Assembly (NCBI GenBank): GCA_003222035.1
Contig: QHUS01000049.1
Span: 32,393-96,392, forward strand
Length of the DNA stretch: 64,000 nucleotides
From: Gemmatimonadota bacterium
Lineage (GTDB): Bacteria > Gemmatimonadota > Gemmatimonadetes > Gemmatimonadales > GWC2-71-9
Direction of reading: 5' to 3'
The notes below the pieces were generated by a model, which made no database searches, was not told where the DNA came from, and saw only the letters and a program-made list of their open reading frames with translations. A program made the position numbers and the translations under genes. Each line of letters begins with the position of its first letter. Position 1 is the first letter of the stretch. Below, piece by piece: positions 59,110-64,000 of the stretch.

Positions 59110-60066
59110 ATGACTGCCACCGCGGCACACACGGCCCGGGTGAGTCGGCTCGCCGGGTACCTCTTCGCGCTCGCCGCGGGCGCTATCTGGGGGACGACCG
59201 GGCCGCTCTCCACCGCGTTGTACCGCGCAGGCGAAGCGATCACGGGGATCGGATTTTGGCGCCTCGTGATCGGTCTTGTCGGCTTCCTCGTGTACGGGCT
59301 GTTCCGGCCGCAAGTCTTCAAGATCGACCGTAAAGCCTTGCTGCTGGTGGGACTCGGCGGCGGTGCGCTCGTCGCGTTGTTCGAGGTGGCCTATCAGTTC
59401 GGCATTGCGGGGACGGGGGTCGCGGGCGCGGCGGCGTTGCTCTATATCGCGCCGGTGCTCGTGGCGATTCTCGCGCAGCCCCTGCTGGGCGAGCCACTCA
59501 CCACCCTGCGGATCGTTCTCGCCCTCGTCGTCATGGCAGGCGCCGCGCTCACGGTTCAGGGGGGCAGCCACGGGGCCGGAGCCGCCGCGGTGCCGCTGCC
59601 GAGCTTGATCGAAGGCGTGGCGGGCGGCCTGCTCGCCATGCTCTCGTTCGCGGGTACCACGCTACTCGCCCGCTACGCCGTGCCACGCTACGGCGCGATC
59701 CAGGTGCTCTTTCTCGAGATCGTCGGCGGGATCGTCGTGCTCGGAATCGTATTGCCGCTGGCGGGACGCACGCCCCTCCCGCCGCATTCGGCTGGGGCCT
59801 GGACCTACATCGTGCTGCTCTCTATCGGTTCCGTCCTGGCCGCGAACTTCTTCTTTTTCGCCGCGGTCAAGCGGATCGACGCAGCGCTCACGTCCGTGGC
59901 CGCGACGATCGAGCCCGTCGTGGGCGCCTTGCTCGCGCTGGTGCTCTTCGGGCAGCAACTCTCGCCGCTCGGCTGGCTGGGGCTCATCATGGTGGTGGGC
60001 GGCGTGGCCGCGAGCTACCTCTCTGAAGCCACGACCACGCACGCGCGGAAAGGGGATCTCGTCTGA
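59110..60066 (+). CDS. EamA (DMT superfamily) transporter
   Basis: Inner-membrane exporter or permease of 318 aa, drug/metabolite transporter type, with ten spans and two EamA repeats (GYLFALAAGAIWGTTGPLSTALYR and SLIEGVAGGLLAMLSFAGTTLLARYAV). Typical LLYIAPVLVAILAQPLLGEPLT and SVAATIEPVVGALLALVLFGQQLSPLGWLGLIMVVGGV are present. The substrate is unknown, often an amino acid or metabolite. Its stop shares a base with the next start (TGATG). Confidence 0.93.
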   Translation: MTATAAHTARVSRLAGYLFALAAGAIWGTTGPLSTALYRAGEAITGIGFWRLVIGLVGFLVYGLFRPQVFKIDRKALLLVGLGGGALVALFEVAYQFGIAGTGVAGAAALLYIAPVLVAILAQPLLGEPLTTLRIVLALVVMAGAALTVQGGSHGAGAAAVPLPSLIEGVAGGLLAMLSFAGTTLLARYAVPRYGAIQVLFLEIVGGIVVLGIVLPLAGRTPLPPHSAGAWTYIVLLSIGSVLAANFFFFAAVKRIDAALTSVAATIEPVVGALLALVLFGQQLSPLGWLGLIMVVGGVAASYLSEATTTHARKGDLV

Positions 60067-61997
60067 TGCTGGCATTGTCGTTGGTGCTCGTCGCGTTGCA
60101 GCAGCCCGTGAATCCACAGGGTCTACCCGCTCAAGTCGCCGACACGTCCCCGTTTCGGCGCCTCAACCTCCCGACGCCGACGATGATCCGCGAGGGCTCC
60201 GGCCGCCCGGGGCCGCGCTATTGGCAACAACGCGCCGACTACACGATCCGCGCGTCGCTCGACACGGCGACGCACACCATCGCCGGCGTCGAGACGATCC
60301 GCTACGCCAACAATTCCCCCGACACGCTGGGCTATCTCTGGTTACAGCTCGACCAGAACATTTACAAGGCGAACAGCAGGGGCGCCCTCCTGAATCCGAC
60401 CGACGCGCGGTTCGCCGGTCGTGGGTTCGAAGGCGGCTACACGATCGAGTACGTGCGCGTGGTGCGCCGGATCGAGAAGGCGGCGGGCCGGACGCCGCTC
60501 GCGACCGCGACCAATGGCACCGTGATGCGGGTGGAGCTCGACCGACCCCTCCCGCCCGGCGGGCGGGCGGAGCTCGAGCTGGCGTACCGGTTCGAAGTGC
60601 CCGAGCACGGGTCGGACCGCATGGGTCGGGAGCAGTTCCCGGGGGGCTGGCTGTACGAGATCGCGGAGTGGTATCCACGCATGGCTGTGTACGACGACGT
60701 GCGCGGCTGGAACACCGAGCAGTATCTGGGTCAGGGCGAGTTCTATCTCGAGTACGGCGACTTCGACGTGTCGATCACCGTGCCGCGAAGCTTCATCGTG
60801 GCGGCGACGGGCACGCTCGCGAACCCGGCGGTCGTGCTCACCGCGAGCCAGCGCGCCCGGCTCGCGCGGGCGGTGCGGTCCGACACCACCGTCGCGATCA
60901 TCGCGAAGACCGAGGTGGGGCAGCCGTCCAGTCGACCCGCCGGATCCGGGACCACGTTGACGTGGCATTTCACCGCCAGGAACGTTCGCGACGTGGCGTG
61001 GGCGGCCTCGGCCACCTTCGTGTGGAACGCGAGCGGGTACGACGGCGTGCTGATCCAGTCGTTCTACCCACCGGAAGCGAATCCGGACTGGGCGCGCTCG
61101 ACCGAGTATGCACGCCACACGATCAAGCATTACTCTGAGAAATGGTATCGCTACCCCTACCCCACGGCCATCAACGTCGCGGGGCCGGTGGGCGGGATGG
61201 AGTACCCGATGATCGTGTTCTGTGGCGATCGCGCCGGGGACCGCGGGCTGTTCGGCGTGACCACGCACGAGCTGGGCCATGAGTGGTTTCCGATGATCGT
61301 CGGGTCGAATGAACGGCTCTATGCCTGGATGGACGAAGGGTTCAACACCTTCATCAACATCTACTCGACCCTCGCGTTCTACCATGACAGCGCGCCGCGC
61401 GATCGGGGAAACGCGATCCAGTGGGCGCGCTTCGCCGCTACGGGCCAGGATGAGCCGCCCATGCTCGCGGCCGACCGCATCACGCCGCGCCTCCTGGGCC
61501 AGGTCGCGTACAACAAGCCCGCCACGGGGCTCTACCTGCTGCGCGAGCACATCGTCGTCGACACGACGCGCTTCGACACCGCGTTCCGAGCGTACATCCA
61601 ACGCTGGGCCTACAAGCATCCGACGCCGGCCGACTTCTTCCGGTCCATGGAGGACGGCCTGGGTGAGGATCTGTCCTGGTTCTGGCGCGGGTGGTTCTAC
61701 CGGAGCGACGTGGTGGATCTGGCGGTGGATTCGGTGGCCACTCGGACCGACTCGAGCGGCATCATGGCGCTCGTGTTGCTGTCGAGCCCGGGCGAGTTGC
61801 CGATGCCCGTGGACCTGCGACTGACCTATGCAAATGGGGCTACCGAGGACGTGCGTCTGCCGGTCGAGATCTGGTTCCAGGGCAATCACTACGTCTACGT
61901 TCGGAAGGTCCCGGCGGCCGTGGTAAAGGCCGAGATCGATCCGGCGCAGAATTTTCCGGATGTGCGGAGAGGGAATAACGTCTGGACGAAGCCCTAA
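60066..61997 (+). CDS. Secreted M1 family metallopeptidase (copy 2)
   Basis: Zinc peptidase of 643 aa with a short signal (MLALSLVLVALQQ). The exopeptidase motif is GPVGGMEYPMIVF (about 377) and zinc ligands are H401, H405 and E424 in HELGHEWF ... MDEGFN. The N-terminal part (about 60-300) is a bestatin-like saddle, and the C-terminal part (about 500-640) is a beta-sandwich, as in many Bacteroidetes/Gemmatimonadota M1 enzymes. It should cleave N-terminal residues of peptides outside the cytoplasm. It is only distantly related to the copy at 41707. Confidence 0.93.
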   Translation: MLALSLVLVALQQPVNPQGLPAQVADTSPFRRLNLPTPTMIREGSGRPGPRYWQQRADYTIRASLDTATHTIAGVETIRYANNSPDTLGYLWLQLDQNIYKANSRGALLNPTDARFAGRGFEGGYTIEYVRVVRRIEKAAGRTPLATATNGTVMRVELDRPLPPGGRAELELAYRFEVPEHGSDRMGREQFPGGWLYEIAEWYPRMAVYDDVRGWNTEQYLGQGEFYLEYGDFDVSITVPRSFIVAATGTLANPAVVLTASQRARLARAVRSDTTVAIIAKTEVGQPSSRPAGSGTTLTWHFTARNVRDVAWAASATFVWNASGYDGVLIQSFYPPEANPDWARSTEYARHTIKHYSEKWYRYPYPTAINVAGPVGGMEYPMIVFCGDRAGDRGLFGVTTHELGHEWFPMIVGSNERLYAWMDEGFNTFINIYSTLAFYHDSAPRDRGNAIQWARFAATGQDEPPMLAADRITPRLLGQVAYNKPATGLYLLREHIVVDTTRFDTAFRAYIQRWAYKHPTPADFFRSMEDGLGEDLSWFWRGWFYRSDVVDLAVDSVATRTDSSGIMALVLLSSPGELPMPVDLRLTYANGATEDVRLPVEIWFQGNHYVYVRKVPAAVVKAEIDPAQNFPDVRRGNNVWTKP

Positions 61998-62012
61998 TCC
62001 AAGGCGTTACCT

Positions 62013-62061
62013 GACGCCACGACGCCACGTTGCAAGACTTATGACTCGGCGTCGTGGCGTC
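62013..62061. terminator. Large hairpin between convergent genes, with repeated word
   Basis: GACGCCACGACGCC (62013-62026) pairs perfectly with GGCGTCGTGGCGTC (62048-62061) around a 21-base loop. GCCACGTTGC is repeated at 62024-62033 and 62064-62073. It sits between the M1 stop (61997) and the stop of the convergent membrane gene, whose 3' end contains the right arm. No T-tract; it may end both transcripts. Confidence 0.5.
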
Positions 62062-62431
62062 GTGCCACGTTGCTTACGACCAGCTGAAGCACCACGAGGA
62101 ACACCCCGCCCCAGAGCAGTCCCGGCAGGTCATTCAAATCCCGTCCATACTTGATCCACAGCCAGCGACCGGTCACGTAGCACCACAGTCCGCCCGCAAA
62201 CCAGCCCGCCAAGCGCACGAGCGGTCCCGCTCCCTCGGCGATCCCCGGAAGGGAGCGCAGCATCGCGTCGATGTAGCGGCCCAGGAATGTGAAACAGAAG
62301 GCCAGGGTGAAGGTGTCGACGAAGTCCGACGCGAACGAGCCGTGACGCGGGAGCACGAGCACCAACAGGAAGCCCAAACCCGCGGCGGCGAGGGTGTCGC
62401 GCGTGAGCGTCTTGATGAAGGGCTCCGGCAC
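62039..62431 (-). CDS. Hypothetical membrane protein, 130 aa
   Basis: Protein with about four spans: TLAAAGLGFLLVLVLP, TLAFCFTFLGRYIDAML, AGPLVRLAGWFAGGLWCYVTGRWLW, and GLLWGGVFLVVLQLVVSNV. I do not recognise the family. GTG 62431 overlaps the S9 peptidase stop by one base (TAGTG), implying coupling. The last residues (RRHDAES) are encoded by the repeated DNA word of the hairpin. Confidence 0.7.
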   Translation of the reverse strand: MPEPFIKTLTRDTLAAAGLGFLLVLVLPRHGSFASDFVDTFTLAFCFTFLGRYIDAMLRSLPGIAEGAGPLVRLAGWFAGGLWCYVTGRWLWIKYGRDLNDLPGLLWGGVFLVVLQLVVSNVARRHDAES

Positions 62432-64000
62432 TAACGCGCCCCGGTGGGGGCCTGGGGCTTGAGGTACTGATCCATCCAGTCGAGCACCGTTCCCCACCAC
62501 AGACGCCGGTTCCGCGGCTTGAGGACCCAGTGGCCTTCGTCGGGGAAGTACAGGAACTTCGCGGGCACGCCCAACTCCTTGGCGGCCGTGAACGCCTGGT
62601 ACCCCTCCGAAAGGTCCACGCGGTAATCGAGCTGGGAGTGCACGATCAGGATCGGCGTCTTCCAGCTCTGCACGAAGTTCAGGGGAGACCACTTGTCGTA
62701 CAGCGCCCGGTTCGCGTAGGGCGTGCCACCGAACTCCCAGTCCATGAACCAAAGCTCCTCGGTCGTCCCCGCCATGCTCGCCGCATTGAAGACGCCGTCG
62801 TGAGCCACCAGGGTCTTGAAGCGCGTGGTGTGTCCCGCCATCCAGTAGATCATGTAACCGCCGTAGGAGGCACCGGCCGCGCCCATGCGCGTCGAATCGA
62901 CGTACGGAAGCCGCGCCACGACGTCGAGACCCTTCATGAGGTCCTCGTACGGGTAGTCACCCCAATGCTGCGAGATAGCGTCGGTGAATTTCTGACCGTA
63001 ACCCGTCGAGCCGTGGAAGTTCACCGCCGCGACCACGTAGCCGCGCGACGCGAACAGCGCGTAGTTCCACCGAGCGCCCCAGTAGTCGGTCCACGCGCCC
63101 TGGGGTCCTCCGTGAATCAAGTAGACCAGGGGATATCGCTTGGCCGGGTCGAATGCCGGCGGCTTGAGAATCCAGCCGAACACGGAGTCGCCGAGCGCGC
63201 CGACGAAGCCGTACTGCTCGAGCGGACGGAGATCCAGGCTCGCGAGGGCCTGGTCATTGTGATGCGTGAGTTGCCGTGCGGAGACCCAGACCTCGTTAGG
63301 CTGCGTATTGCTCTGATGCAGGTACGCGAGGGTCTTGCCGTCTGGAGCAACACTCACGTCCGTGTTGACGCCCGAGTTCCCTACGGCGACGGAGCGACGG
63401 AACGACGGAACGTCGATACGATAGATGTTGTCCCTGCCGCGCTCCTCAACGACCGCATAGATGCACTTGGAGTCGGGGCACCACGTGTACGAACCGATCG
63501 AGAGGGTCCACCCTGCCGTCGCCTCCACCGTCCGACCGTCCGATCGGCCGACCAGCATCAACCGCAGCCGATCCGCCTCGAACCCCGCGCGCTCCATCGA
63601 GAGGTACGCGAGCCATTTCCCGTCGGGAGAGTAGCGCGGCGTGTTGTCGGCGCCCGTCGCCGTGGTGACCTGCCGCATCGGCCCCCCGTCCCGAGGGATG
63701 AGATAAATGTCCACGTTGGTGTTGTCCGCGACCGTCGAATCGCCATGCATCGCCACCGCGATCTCCCGCCCGTCGGGCGCCACACTCACGTCGCCATCGC
63801 CGCTCGTCGCGATGGTGGGCACGTCGTGGTCCACCGGCGTCAGGTCCCGGGCACTCCCGTCCGCGAGCGTGACGACGAACAGGTGCTGGCGCTTGCCGGC
63901 GCGCCAGTCGTCCCAGTGCCGCCACATCAGGTCCGTCCAGATCCGGGCGTCCGTCGGGAACTCACCGTTGCGCCGGTCGATTTCCTGCGCGCCGGGGGCG
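62431..64000 (-). CDS. S9 family prolyl-oligopeptidase-type peptidase, 5'-truncated
   Basis: Serine peptidase whose 5' end lies outside the window; the frame is open from 64000. The visible ~520 residues show the end of a WD40-like/beta-propeller (repeats with SVAPDGREIAVAMHGDS, YSPDGKWLAYLSMER, SVAPDGKTLAYLHQS) and then an alpha/beta hydrolase domain: catalytic Ser in AAGASYGGYMIYW, Asp in HSQLDYRV, His in PDEGHWVLKP. It likely acts on peptides outside the cell in related bacteria; the signal peptide is not visible. The Met at 63927 is internal, as shown by preceding in-frame codons (RIWTDLMWRHWDDW). Confidence 0.9.
   Translation of the reverse strand, partial: APGAQEIDRRNGEFPTDARIWTDLMWRHWDDWRAGKRQHLFVVTLADGSARDLTPVDHDVPTIATSGDGDVSVAPDGREIAVAMHGDSTVADNTNVDIYLIPRDGGPMRQVTTATGADNTPRYSPDGKWLAYLSMERAGFEADRLRLMLVGRSDGRTVEATAGWTLSIGSYTWCPDSKCIYAVVEERGRDNIYRIDVPSFRRSVAVGNSGVNTDVSVAPDGKTLAYLHQSNTQPNEVWVSARQLTHHNDQALASLDLRPLEQYGFVGALGDSVFGWILKPPAFDPAKRYPLVYLIHGGPQGAWTDYWGARWNYALFASRGYVVAAVNFHGSTGYGQKFTDAISQHWGDYPYEDLMKGLDVVARLPYVDSTRMGAAGASYGGYMIYWMAGHTTRFKTLVAHDGVFNAASMAGTTEELWFMDWEFGGTPYANRALYDKWSPLNFVQSWKTPILIVHSQLDYRVDLSEGYQAFTAAKELGVPAKFLYFPDEGHWVLKPRNRRLWWGTVLDWMDQYLKPQAPTGAR

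Overview
The window is GC-rich bacterial chromosome (about two thirds G+C by eye) with densely packed genes, many GTG starts, frequent ATGA/GTGA stop-start overlaps and almost no repeats. No tRNA, rRNA, CRISPR array, transposase or phage gene was seen. Several features suggest a soil-type member of Gemmatimonadota or a close relative: a DUF5916 outer-membrane protein, exported DUF2911 protein, two secreted M1 peptidases, transmembrane Hanks kinases, MacAB-type pumps and many lipoproteins. That assignment is inference; no marker gene is present. No gene-free stretch exceeds 300 bases. The longest are 52716-52963, 7728-7936, 28381-28547 and 37644-37795.

Layout. 1-7064 (+): a truncated M20 amidohydrolase, a DUF255 thioredoxin-domain protein, an aldo/keto reductase, a cyclophilin, a DUF2911 protein, a small conserved protein and a serine hydrolase lipoprotein. 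7167-12949: a membrane protein, a Tat-exported Gfo/Idh/MocA oxidoreductase, and a DUF2182/DUF899/DUF899 group divergent from an ArsR-SRPBCC pair, with a palindromic operator candidate between them. 12978-15151 (-): a membrane Ser/Thr kinase and a TPR protein. 15211-20772 (+): an ArnT-like glycosyltransferase, asparagine synthetase, HD-domain protein and phospholipase D-like synthase. 20762-28380 (+): an ECF sigma factor, a small single-span protein, a Spy/CnrX-like periplasmic sensor, TolC, an ABC ATPase, two tandem MacA-like adaptors and a permease. This looks like an envelope-stress circuit wired to an efflux pump. 28548-35909: a DUF5916 protein, a chemoreceptor-like protein, a cytochrome c joined to a barrel-like domain, a pirin and an amidohydrolase.

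35952-41701 is the most coherent functional island. It holds an exported MsrA-MsrB fusion and a lipoprotein on the minus strand. Divergent from them are an OmpR-type response regulator, a histidine kinase, a small membrane protein, a cytochrome b and a Tat-exported sulfite-oxidase-fold molybdoenzyme. Almost the same 19-bp direct-repeat site lies upstream of both the regulator and the cytochrome b. This suggests one regulon for periplasmic methionine-sulfoxide repair, analogous to E. coli HprRS-MsrPQ but built from different parts.

41707-49225: an M1 peptidase, a sensor-type Ser/Thr kinase and a cupredoxin-like protein in one minus-strand operon; an outer-membrane protein; and a flavoprotein reductase divergent from a SufR-like cysteine-bearing repressor, with a CAA-N6-TTG inverted repeat between them. 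49254-53788: a small basic protein, DinB and lipoprotein genes, a membrane PHP-domain protein, a GNAT acetyltransferase and a DppA-type peptidase. 53869-59027: a membrane protein and winged-helix regulator behind a 21-bp palindrome, an unusually short UppS, a DUF4173-like protein, DedA, PhzF and a membrane protein. 59110-64000: an EamA transporter, a second M1 peptidase, a small membrane protein and a 5'-truncated S9 peptidase.
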